Origin: Staphylococcus sp.
Lineage (GTDB): Bacteria; Bacteroidota; Bacteroidia; Bacteroidales; Muribaculaceae
Direction of reading: 5' to 3'
NCBI GenBank assembly: GCA_023665865.1
Contig: JAMPDC010000001.1
Coordinates: 211,694-275,693, forward strand
DNA: 64,000 nt
Below the pieces are notes generated by a model that was not told where the DNA came from, searched no databases, and saw only the letters and a program-made list of their open reading frames with translations. Shown here one piece after another: positions 37,511 through 45,835 of the stretch. Position numbers and translations under genes: made by a program. Every line of letters begins with the position of its first letter. The first letter of the stretch is position 1.

Positions 37511-38782
37511 TTATTGTACAGTGGGTGATACGTTTTCGGTAGACCAGTCAGAGACTACAACGCTGAACGAGATGGCGCTGTCGAGAACGGGAGTACCGGG
37601 TTCTTTGTCCTCAGGACGCGGAGTCTCTGGATCAAGTCCATCAGGCACACCAGGAGGATATACACCTGCGCCGCTGTTCTTGCCGCAGAATTCGAGGGTG
37701 TAAACATATTTCTTGCCGGGGAGCCACTTGCCACTGATGGGAACACAGGTGTAGCCATAGGCATCGGCTTTGAAAATGAGGTTACCGCTGGAATCCTTAG
37801 TGACGGGGAAGAGCTGATGAGAATGGCCCGGTTTGCCATCATCTCTATCGCCGACGGCAGGATTCTCGGTAGTACCAGCGGCATTAACATCATAGTCATG
37901 GAATGTCTCCACTCGACAAAGCACCAGGATGTAGGTGCCGGAAGTATTGACACCGATACCATCTCTTGTTTCCAGATCTTCAACCGCATTTGTAGCGGAC
38001 TTAAAGGGATATTCGATAAAAGTCTGCGGGAGTACCATGAGACCGGATTTGTTTCCACCGATATCCTCGTTGCTTATCACATTGTGGGTGGCACTTCCCA
38101 ACTTTGTCGGGCTTGCCAGCTTACGGCCATAGGCAACAGGAGCACTTGTCTCCCAGTCTATATAGTTATTGGCCACTGATGATGAAAACTGGAAGTCACC
38201 CTTGGAATGGACATTGACAACCCATGCGCCCTTGATCTTCACGACACGGCCTTCCTCAGCACCTGCACCTTTCTTGATACGGACCTCGACCTGCGACAAG
38301 GCATGATTGAATGTGAGGGGAACCTGTACCTGACGGTCGGCAGCTGTGTAGGCCACGACAAGATCTGTGTGGTCCTTGCCGCCATTTTCCATGTCGGACG
38401 CTACGGTGAAACCTTTCAGCGAATGTCCGGTAGTTGTAAATTCAGCTGAGACATTGTCCATTTGCTTGAGCGGACCAAAGGCCCAGAAATGGATTCTGTT
38501 GACATCGATAGGCCAAGTGACTTTATTCTCAAGAGAGTAATCGCCTTCTTTCTCCTTTGTGGCTTTCATACCGTTGATGAGGAGGTTGGAATAGCCTTCG
38601 GCGTGAGCATAGACGTAGAATCCGTCAAGATTCTCCAGAGTGGTCGGCGTAGAGCGCGACACTCTCGTGGTGAAGCTGATTTCCTCTCCTGCATAAACCT
38701 CTTTCAGCTCATCATTTGCACATGAAGCAAGACCAAGAGCCGCTACAGAAGCGAGACCAAACAGTTTTGTTTTTGATTTCAT
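37511..38782 (-). CDS. fimbrillin family protein, probable major subunit
   Basis: A 423-aa lipoprotein with signal MKSKTKLFGLASVAALGLASC followed by ANDELKEVYAGEEISFTTRVSRSTPTTLENL. The arginine in VSRSTP or TTRV is a likely processing site. The family core appears as GFYVYAHAEGYSNLLINGMKA, VTWPIDVNRIHFWAFGPLKQ, VPLTFNHALSQVEVRIKKG and a closing AISFSVVVSDWSTENVSPTVQ. It is the first fimbrillin of the operon, directly after the DUF3575 and DUF5119 genes, which is where the main stalk pilin usually sits. Polarity in the operon would also favour high expression. Confidence 0.86.
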   Translation of the reverse strand: MKSKTKLFGLASVAALGLASCANDELKEVYAGEEISFTTRVSRSTPTTLENLDGFYVYAHAEGYSNLLINGMKATKEKEGDYSLENKVTWPIDVNRIHFWAFGPLKQMDNVSAEFTTTGHSLKGFTVASDMENGGKDHTDLVVAYTAADRQVQVPLTFNHALSQVEVRIKKGAGAEEGRVVKIKGAWVVNVHSKGDFQFSSSVANNYIDWETSAPVAYGRKLASPTKLGSATHNVISNEDIGGNKSGLMVLPQTFIEYPFKSATNAVEDLETRDGIGVNTSGTYILVLCRVETFHDYDVNAAGTTENPAVGDRDDGKPGHSHQLFPVTKDSSGNLIFKADAYGYTCVPISGKWLPGKKYVYTLEFCGKNSGAGVYPPGVPDGLDPETPRPEDKEPGTPVLDSAISFSVVVSDWSTENVSPTVQ

Positions 38783-38819
38783 GATTTCTATATTGGTTTA
38801 AGAATTAATAATTTCGATG

Positions 38820-39752
38820 TCACATTTTAATCTCTATATTTTCCACTTCATCCCAATCGTTGATCGAAGGGGTTAGACCATCCGCTTCTTCGGGTAAGGT
38901 AAGGCCGTCGATCCGGATGTAGATATTCTTGTCGTCAGGAGCAGTGTGGACCTGGTCGGTCACATCAAAATTGAAGTATTTCTTGCTCGAGGTGTAGATC
39001 GACATGATGTGCCGGACATTATTGTCGTCGGGGCAATGGCCGAAGGTCACGAAAGCGGCTTCGAGAGTGGAGCTGTCCTTGCGTCTCACCTCAAACGGGA
39101 CTGTCACCGGCACACCTGCTGCCGATACGCTGCTGATGTTCAATCGCTCCGACAGGCCTGAGAGGGCCGCGCTGATGTCGATGTTGTCGCGCAGGTTCTT
39201 GACGTTGACCACCTCGACGGTGTAGCTTGCAGTGACCTCCTCGGGATAGAGCTCGATGAACTGCCCGGGCTTGTTGCGCTCGACCAAAACATAGTCATGC
39301 CTTCCGGCCCATATAGTCTCGGCCTTTGATCTCACCGGCTCCTTTGAGGAAACTGAAGGTCGCGGCGGCATGTCGACACGCGACATCGGCGCCAAAAGCG
39401 CCTCTTCGATGGTCTGGAGGCTGTAATAGTCAAAATTGTCGACAAGCTCACGGACAGACTCCATCTCGCCATTATGGAAGAGGATTCTATATTCACCGGC
39501 CTCGATCTTTACCACACCTCCATCGCGCGATGAGAACTCACGGACTGCAACATGCTTTCCGTCGAGCGAAAAAAAGTTGACGACCATCGTGTTCGGCTCG
39601 GCATCGGGAGCCTGTTCCCATCTGAAACGTATCTCTATCTCAGCACTGTGACTGTGGTCATAGCATAGATCCTTGTGCTCGCATCCGGTAAGGACAACTG
39701 TCATTACGCAGGCGACGGCCATTGCGGCAAGACGGGTGACTATTCCGGTCAT
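38820..39752 (-). CDS. DUF5119 domain fimbrial accessory lipoprotein
   Basis: A 310-aa lipoprotein from ATG 39752 (MTGIVTRLAAMAVACVMTVVLTGC, a clear lipobox). The start overlaps the stop of the DUF3575 gene by 4 bases (ATGA), which rules out the longer frame to 39863. The mature part CEHKDLCYDHSHSAEIEIRFRWEQAPDAEPNTMVVNFFSLDGK is typical of DUF5119, as are EAGEYRILFHNGEME and VDMPPRPSV. The family is found beside FimA/Mfa1-type pilins and is thought to act in anchoring or length control like Mfa2/FimB; that role is inferred for this copy. Confidence 0.82.
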   Translation of the reverse strand: MTGIVTRLAAMAVACVMTVVLTGCEHKDLCYDHSHSAEIEIRFRWEQAPDAEPNTMVVNFFSLDGKHVAVREFSSRDGGVVKIEAGEYRILFHNGEMESVRELVDNFDYYSLQTIEEALLAPMSRVDMPPRPSVSSKEPVRSKAETIWAGRHDYVLVERNKPGQFIELYPEEVTASYTVEVVNVKNLRDNIDISAALSGLSERLNISSVSAAGVPVTVPFEVRRKDSSTLEAAFVTFGHCPDDNNVRHIMSIYTSSKKYFNFDVTDQVHTAPDDKNIYIRIDGLTLPEEADGLTPSINDWDEVENIEIKM

Positions 39753-41044
39753 CTCACACCTCCCATCTTTTTTGAGCATCCGTCGATAAGCCATACGAGC
39801 GACACTTCGGCTTTTGTCGGGCCGAACCAGTTGAGACGGTGAGTCGACTCCCATACATAGCAACCGTCCTCGGGATTATATTTTTTGTACTCGCCTCCTG
39901 CATATCCGAATCCGACGGTGAAATCAATGTTGAAATGGCGGCTCACCGGCATGGAATATCCATAGGCCAGGCCGACTCCCCAGGTCCAGCGGTCGCACAT
40001 ATAGCCTTTGCCCCCGAGCTCGAAATCGTAGGTCAGAGCGTGGCCGTAGAGTCCGACATGATGGCCGGTCAGCGGCTTCGCATGTGCGGCCTTGCCAAAC
40101 CAGTAACGTGTGTTGATCTCTCCTCCGTAGGTGCGCCAGTAGCGGTGACGCCTGTCGCAACTCCACCAGGCGTACATCCAGTTGGCACCAATACTCCAAT
40201 TTTTACCGAGATAGAATTCGACGCCGATATTCGGGATGGCCAATGCGTCAAAGAGCATGTTGGTGTAGATGTCCATGTGGAACAGGCGTTCACATTCCGG
40301 CTGACTTTGCTCCTCAACAGGTGTGGGCTCGGGCTCCGGCACCGTTTCGATCTCCGGCTCAGGGATGACCTCGGCCGTCGGTTCAGGAAGTGCCGGCTGT
40401 TCCGGAGGGGTGACAGGGATGATCTCCTCTTTTTTGTCTTCCCTATAAGTTGTGACCACTACGCTTGCATTTCGCATCTTGTCGAAGTAGAGATGATAGA
40501 GTTCGTCCCAGACGCGGGCATTGTCGAGCTGGCGGAGCCTGACGATGCGGCGGTCGACCGGCTGTCCGTTCCACGGGGCATTCACAAGCACCGGCTCCTC
40601 GTCGATGATGGAGACAACTGCCTCTTTATATGGAAGATCGGACTCGGCGACGCGCTGACGAAGATATTCCCAAGGAATGTAGCAGTCGTCGCGTGAGATG
40701 ATACTGTCAGGGATATTGACTCTCTCACGTATGAATCTTTCAAGGGAGGCCAAACGCTCCGCCGCAAGATGACGGTTAAGATCGTAGGAGCCTTCGGGGG
40801 ATGCCGTGCCACAGAATAGGACTGAAGTCACGGTCTGTGTCGTGTCGGTGTCAAGATTATTGATCAAACTGATAATCTGCTCTATCCTTGTGGCGTTAGA
40901 GGAATAGCCGGGATCTATACGCGTGACGTTAGCGCGGAAGTCGACCATGACTTCCGTGCGATTCTCCCCGGCAGATACGGATAAGTTAAAAATAGAGAGA
41001 ATCAACAATATGCGAAATATATTTTGAATCCCATAATGATACAT
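39749..41044 (-). CDS. DUF3575 outer membrane protein with OmpA-like N-terminal domain
   Basis: A 431-aa protein, first gene of the fimbrial operon. It has a signal peptide (ILLILSIFNLSVSA), then an OmpA-like periplasmic region (FCGTASPEGSYDLNRHLAAERLASLERFI). A Pro/Glu-rich linker spans about residues 212-250 (repeated PEP/EPE). The C-terminal half is a beta-barrel-like DUF3575 domain (VEFYLGKNWSIGANWMYAWWS, GGEINTRYWFGKAA, GYMCDRWTWGVGLAYGYSMPVSRHFNIDFTVGFGYAGGEYKKY). It probably resides in the outer membrane and helps pilus export or anchoring; family members recur at the head of such operons. The reverse domain order compared with usual OmpA proteins is notable. Confidence 0.82.
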   Translation of the reverse strand: MYHYGIQNIFRILLILSIFNLSVSAGENRTEVMVDFRANVTRIDPGYSSNATRIEQIISLINNLDTDTTQTVTSVLFCGTASPEGSYDLNRHLAAERLASLERFIRERVNIPDSIISRDDCYIPWEYLRQRVAESDLPYKEAVVSIIDEEPVLVNAPWNGQPVDRRIVRLRQLDNARVWDELYHLYFDKMRNASVVVTTYREDKKEEIIPVTPPEQPALPEPTAEVIPEPEIETVPEPEPTPVEEQSQPECERLFHMDIYTNMLFDALAIPNIGVEFYLGKNWSIGANWMYAWWSCDRRHRYWRTYGGEINTRYWFGKAAHAKPLTGHHVGLYGHALTYDFELGGKGYMCDRWTWGVGLAYGYSMPVSRHFNIDFTVGFGYAGGEYKKYNPEDGCYVWESTHRLNWFGPTKAEVSLVWLIDGCSKKMGGVR

Positions 41045-41081
41045 AACTACGGATACTTAGCAAGGTATTACTTGTGCGGTG

Positions 41082-41089
41082 CAAAGTTA
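41082..41089 (-). promoter_or_regulatory. -7 promoter box (TAACTTTG) of the fimbrial operon
   Basis: Exact TAnnTTTG on the minus strand, 37 bases before the DUF3575 start codon. No inverted repeats that would suggest an invertible promoter were seen in 41045-41175. Confidence 0.55.
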
Positions 41090-41175
41090 CTAAAAATTTT
41101 CTATATATAATTCATTTTAGGTTAATAAATGCGAAAAATATTTAGAAAAAGTTATCTTACCACAACCGGCACATC

Positions 41176-44100
41176 TCATTTCCTTGACTTAGGAAGGACA
41201 AAGATAGGAAAGATGATAAGAATGGCGATGATTGACATCACGAGTCCTCCCATTGTCCCGATTGCAAGAGGATACCAGAAGGATTCGCGGGTCTCGCCGA
41301 TGATGAAGGGGATGAATCCGAGAATGGTCGAGAGGACTGTCAGCATTATCGGCACAATCTTCACACGGAAAGCTTTCATGTAGAGCCGCAGTGAATTGAG
41401 GTGCGGGTGACATCGTCGCAGCAGGTTGTATTCGTTAAGCAGATAGATGGCGGCATTGACGGTTATTCCCGCAAGAAGTATGAATGAAGCGAAGCCCCCC
41501 TGATCGAAATTGAGCCGGAGAAGGTAGAATATGCTGAAGACACCGATAAACGAGACCGGTATTATGAGTATGATCGCAAATGGCTGACGCAGTGAGTTGA
41601 ACAGGATTGAAGTCGTGAAAAATATTATGGCGATCACCAGAAGCAACAACCAGTATTTGCCCGACTCATCCTCCCGTTTCCATTGCCTTTTCTCACTTTC
41701 GGCCTTGTAGCCTACAGGCATGAGAGAGTTGATGGTCTCCAGGTCACGTTCGAGTACCTTCTCGCCCTGCACATCCGACCCTATGTATTCATATTGCAGG
41801 CACAGGACATACTCCTGATTCTTCTTGACGATATCCTGCGGGGCCTGCCGCTTCTCGATGTGTGCCACATCCGAGAGCTTAAATCTCCTTTCGCCGATGG
41901 TGAAGGGTTGGTTAAGCAGTGTGAAAATGTCATAGGTCTCTCCTTGCTTGGAATAGAGCCTTATATTCTCCATGCGGTTGTCGACGGTCACCTGTCCGCA
42001 GGTGATCTCACGTCCGAATGTCGGCTCGATCGCAGCATAGAGCTCAGTGGCTGTGAGCCCGTGTTTGGCAAGCATATCGCGGTCGATCGCAAGATGAAAC
42101 TCCGTGTAGTCATCTTTCCAGAATGAAAACTCCGAGGCAACGGTGACCTCCTTGATGCGGCGATGGGTCAGGAGAGTGTCGCGCATACGGTAGGCCCAGT
42201 CCGACAGCTCATCATAGTTGTAACCGGTCAGTTTCACCCGGTAGCTTCCGGCATTCTCACGCACATCATTGCTGAATCCCTGGTCTTCGAGACCGTAGAC
42301 GCTCCATGCCCCCCCTCCGAGCGTGAGGGCCTTCGATATCACTTCTCCCTTGAGCCGGTATGGGAAACCGTCATATCGGTGCTCTTTGGTGAAAAACACC
42401 GATATCGAAGCCCGACGTGCGGACGTGACAGAGGTCTGGAACTGGCGTATCTCTGAGAATCCGCCGAGGTAGCGCTCCATCTTCTGAATGAGGGTGTTCA
42501 TCTGCTCAAGCGTCGCGCCATTCGGGAGCGTAGCATTGATAGAGAGAACCGGCTCACCCGGATCACGGTCCCAGTATGAACCGTTGTAGACTTTCTCGAC
42601 AAACAGTCTCAGCGTTCCACCAAGAGCCACATCTGTAATCGGCCTGACAGTTTCCTTATATGTCGATGAACCGAATATGTCATTGTAGGCCTGCGCCACT
42701 CTCCCCTCTCCTTCCACTTTCTCAGGGATCATGAATACCGGCAAGCCGAAGGCAAGCAGGGCTATCAGCAGGAAAGCTACACGAAACCTGACGATAAAGC
42801 TGACGATTCTCCCATATATTCCCGACAGGAACAGAACGACACGCCGGCGCAGACGGCTGAAGCGGCCCCCCCTCCCCCGAGTGCGATGTATGCCCAGGCG
42901 CTCCACAAGCGCCGGAACGAGAAACAGGGCGACTGCAAGAGACACGGACAGATTGATGATCACTACCGTGACGAAATCCTGAAGACTCAGCCGGGTCCTT
43001 TCGTCCATGAAGAATACGACGGAGAGCGCGCCCATCGTTGTCAGAGTCGCAGCGAGGATCGCTGTGAACGCGCCGATGTTATGTCTGCGCGTATAGTGAT
43101 CGGTCATGACTATGAGATTGTCGATGACAAGATTGAGCGAGATCGTTATGCCAGCAAGCGAATAGAGCTGGATCTCAATTTTAGTAAAATAGTAGAACAC
43201 AACGGCCACTGCAATATTGATGGCCAGGCCGATACTTATCAGCAGGACATACTTTAAATTGAGCGACACAAGCCCCACGAAAAGCAGAAGGATCAACACT
43301 GTGAGACCGGTGCGGAAATAGATCTTGTCGAGCTCGGAGCTAATCTCTTCGGTCGCATCGTAGGCTGTATCAATCATGTAGCCGTAGGGCATCGACGGCC
43401 TGAAGGCCTCCAGCGCGGCTCTGATCTCGCCGGCGAGCCGCAGTTGGTTGGCGTCCTCCTCCGAGGTTATATTGACATAAATGGAATTGAGACCGTTGAT
43501 GCGGAAATAGCCGGTAGGCGCGGCGTCGGCATGGGTGACTGTCACAATCTTGTCAAGAGTCACACTATTCCCACGACCACCCGTCACGGTGATCTCTTCG
43601 GGCCTAAATGAATCTGCATCTCCCTCCGCCCGCATCGAGAGCCTGAACCACTCGCTGCCTCCGGCTCCGTCGTCGACGGAGGCTATCCCGAGGAATTCCG
43701 AGCCATAACGCTCGCTGACGGCACGGCGGATATCTGCCGGTGTCAGGCCGAGCGCCCCAAGACGGTCTATGTCATATTGCAGCTTCCATTCCATAGGCTG
43801 CGCACCGCTCAATTCCACTTTATTCACTCCCGTGATGCGCGACAATGCGGGTTTCAGATTCTCCTCACCAAACGCCTGGATCTCCGACGGATTAGCAGGT
43901 GCATTGAGCGTGAGAGTCATGAACGGACGGGCGCCTTCCTTCTCCACCTGACGCAGAGATATGGTCGGATAGCTGACTCCCTCGGGCATGTCGCTCCATG
44001 CCTGACGCACAAGAGCCGAGACTTCAAAGCGCGTATTCTCCATGTCGGCATGCCGGTCAAGACTGATTGTGACACGGCCTTTGCCATTGTATGATTTAGA

Positions 44101-44325
44101 GTCTATCTCTTTCACTCCCCTGACCCTTGCAAGAACAGATTCAAGCCGCGACGTAACCTCGGTCTCTACTGTGCGTGCAGAGTTGCCGGGCATAGCGAAA
44201 TTGACCGTAAGACTCGGAAGCGTCTGCGATGGCGCGAGCTTTACGGGCAATAAGGGCACAAGAGCGCAACCGACTATCGCCAAGGCTATGAATGTGACTA
44301 TGACTGTAAAGGAACTTGCCTTCAT
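41176..44325 (-). CDS. RND efflux transporter permease, second of the operon
   Basis: A 1049-aa inner-membrane HAE1-type pump. TM1 (FTVIVTFIALAIVGCALVPLLPV) precedes the porter domain (NSARTVETEVTSRLESVLARVRGVKEID). TM2-TM6 include SLNLVIDNLIVMTDHYT, where the AcrB Asp-Asp pair of TM4 is Asp-Asn. The C-terminal half has GEKVLERDLETINSLMPVGYKAE, IILIIPVSFIGVFSIFYLLRLNFDQGGFASFILLAGITVNAAIYLLNEYNLL and VPIMLTVLSTILGFIPFIIGE. It is last in the operon, 37 bases after tolC. It is clearly diverged from the other permease here, so a heterotrimer like MdtB/MdtC is possible but not shown. Confidence 0.9.
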   Translation of the reverse strand: MKASSFTVIVTFIALAIVGCALVPLLPVKLAPSQTLPSLTVNFAMPGNSARTVETEVTSRLESVLARVRGVKEIDSKSYNGKGRVTISLDRHADMENTRFEVSALVRQAWSDMPEGVSYPTISLRQVEKEGARPFMTLTLNAPANPSEIQAFGEENLKPALSRITGVNKVELSGAQPMEWKLQYDIDRLGALGLTPADIRRAVSERYGSEFLGIASVDDGAGGSEWFRLSMRAEGDADSFRPEEITVTGGRGNSVTLDKIVTVTHADAAPTGYFRINGLNSIYVNITSEEDANQLRLAGEIRAALEAFRPSMPYGYMIDTAYDATEEISSELDKIYFRTGLTVLILLLFVGLVSLNLKYVLLISIGLAINIAVAVVFYYFTKIEIQLYSLAGITISLNLVIDNLIVMTDHYTRRHNIGAFTAILAATLTTMGALSVVFFMDERTRLSLQDFVTVVIINLSVSLAVALFLVPALVERLGIHRTRGRGGRFSRLRRRVVLFLSGIYGRIVSFIVRFRVAFLLIALLAFGLPVFMIPEKVEGEGRVAQAYNDIFGSSTYKETVRPITDVALGGTLRLFVEKVYNGSYWDRDPGEPVLSINATLPNGATLEQMNTLIQKMERYLGGFSEIRQFQTSVTSARRASISVFFTKEHRYDGFPYRLKGEVISKALTLGGGAWSVYGLEDQGFSNDVRENAGSYRVKLTGYNYDELSDWAYRMRDTLLTHRRIKEVTVASEFSFWKDDYTEFHLAIDRDMLAKHGLTATELYAAIEPTFGREITCGQVTVDNRMENIRLYSKQGETYDIFTLLNQPFTIGERRFKLSDVAHIEKRQAPQDIVKKNQEYVLCLQYEYIGSDVQGEKVLERDLETINSLMPVGYKAESEKRQWKREDESGKYWLLLLVIAIIFFTTSILFNSLRQPFAIILIIPVSFIGVFSIFYLLRLNFDQGGFASFILLAGITVNAAIYLLNEYNLLRRCHPHLNSLRLYMKAFRVKIVPIMLTVLSTILGFIPFIIGETRESFWYPLAIGTMGGLVMSIIAILIIFPIFVLPKSRK

Positions 44326-44362
44326 ATATTTATATCTGCCGGAGGGAGACCGGGCTGGGGTG

Positions 44363-45835
44363 TCAGTTCATGAAATCAAATTGCTCCGAAAGAGACAATC
44401 CGGTCTCGAAATCATGGAGCGTGAGACGGCGGATCTTATAGTGGCTCAACCAAAAATTCTGGAGCGCCGAGATATAGTTTTTCGAGGCCTCCTGACGGCG
44501 GTTGAGCGACAATGTCAGAGAGTTTATGTCGGCCTTACCGATGATAAATCTCTGCTGTGTCTGGAGATAGGCCATGTCAGCGAGATCGAGAGCCTCGGAG
44601 GCCGACGAGATGAGTCGCTGACGCACATCATAGTCACTGATGGTCATGATTATATCCTCCTCGATCGACAGTTCGTCTTGCCGGGCGGCGATGCGCGAGA
44701 CATTAAGATTGTTTTTTGCCATATTGACCTTGCCCTTGCGCACGCCCCAGTCAATCAAAGGCACTGAAATGGACACCGAGACGAGATCCTGGCGCAATGG
44801 GGAGCGATAGGCTCCTGAAAAGTTATCGGCAACCTGGTTGAAGCCGACTGAAGCGTTGACCGAGGCATTGAACATCGACTCAGCCTTGGTGCGGCTCACC
44901 TCGCGTTCTCCTTCGAGTATGGTCTGACGGTGGGCGAGGAGCGTTGGATTGTTTTCCTTGGCATATTCAAGCGCGAGATCGGCGGGTATAGCCACTGAGC
45001 GAGGCCTTCCGGGCATCCTCACCTCTATCTCGGTGTTCTTGTCCATCCCGAGGAAGGAGGCAAGCGAAAACATGGCCCTCTTGAGGGCTATGCGGGAGTT
45101 TTCGAGAGTATTGCGGGCGTTCACTCTGTCAAGTTCGAGCGTCAGAAGATCGGCATGAGAGATGGCAGCGATCTTATATCGACGTTGCCCGATGGTGTAG
45201 AGCGTGTCGCACGAAGCCACGTTTTCCTCCGCGAGTTTATATTCTGCCTGGGCAAGCGCGAGAGCAAAGAAATAGGTGACAGCCTGCTCGCTGACGGTCT
45301 CCATATTGTAGATAAGCTCTTTTTTAGCCTTTTCATATCGCAGCGGCTCGATCTTGCGCTCCCATTTGAAGGCATTGAAGCCGACAAGACTCTGACGGTA
45401 GCCGATACGCACGGGAACCGACGAATACTGCGTGTACTTATTGGCCCCAAAGTTGCGCATGTATTCGAGGTCCGTCTCCAGATAGAAAGTACCGCCGAGA
45501 AGATCGAAGTTCTGCTCGATTTCAAGCCCGACAGAGGCGGTGTACATCTGCTGCTGACGAAACACGTCGATATTCTCCTGTGAGTCGTAGCGCTGGGTCA
45601 TGTATCTGTAATACTGCGCCGGCAGAAGCGACAGCGACAGGCTCGGCAGTCGGCCTGCCCGATAAGTCACATATTGCCAGTAGCCCGACTGATACATGTT
45701 GCGGTATCTGAACGCCATGAGCGATGAGTCGTTGGCAAGCCCGATGGTTTGCTCAAGCGTCAGCGTCACGGCCGACATCCCGGCAGGGAGTAAGAACAGA
45801 GCGATGAGAAGTGTATATATCCTATTTCGTTTCAT
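44363..45835 (-). CDS. TolC-family outer membrane efflux channel
   Basis: A 490-aa protein with signal peptide MKRNRIYTLLIALFLLPAGMSA. Two long helical repeats typical of TolC are visible, for example ALALAQAEYKLAEENVASCDTLYTIGQRRYKIAAISHADLLTLELDRVNARNTLENSRIALKRA-type heptads and, in the second half, DLADMAYLQTQQRFIIGKADINSLTLSLNRRQEASKNYI. It overlaps the end of the first permease gene by 14 bases, so the genes are translated together. It would form the outer-membrane exit for both permeases, since no other channel gene is present. Confidence 0.9.
   Translation of the reverse strand: MKRNRIYTLLIALFLLPAGMSAVTLTLEQTIGLANDSSLMAFRYRNMYQSGYWQYVTYRAGRLPSLSLSLLPAQYYRYMTQRYDSQENIDVFRQQQMYTASVGLEIEQNFDLLGGTFYLETDLEYMRNFGANKYTQYSSVPVRIGYRQSLVGFNAFKWERKIEPLRYEKAKKELIYNMETVSEQAVTYFFALALAQAEYKLAEENVASCDTLYTIGQRRYKIAAISHADLLTLELDRVNARNTLENSRIALKRAMFSLASFLGMDKNTEIEVRMPGRPRSVAIPADLALEYAKENNPTLLAHRQTILEGEREVSRTKAESMFNASVNASVGFNQVADNFSGAYRSPLRQDLVSVSISVPLIDWGVRKGKVNMAKNNLNVSRIAARQDELSIEEDIIMTISDYDVRQRLISSASEALDLADMAYLQTQQRFIIGKADINSLTLSLNRRQEASKNYISALQNFWLSHYKIRRLTLHDFETGLSLSEQFDFMN

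Noticed and set aside
39839-40696. 285-aa plus-strand frame opposite the DUF3575 gene
   Set aside because: It is a mirror of the high-GC third positions of the real gene, with no signal and no recognisable domain.
41045-41175. Invertible promoter of the fimbrial operon
   Set aside because: No inverted repeats flank the -7 box and no recombinase gene is near.
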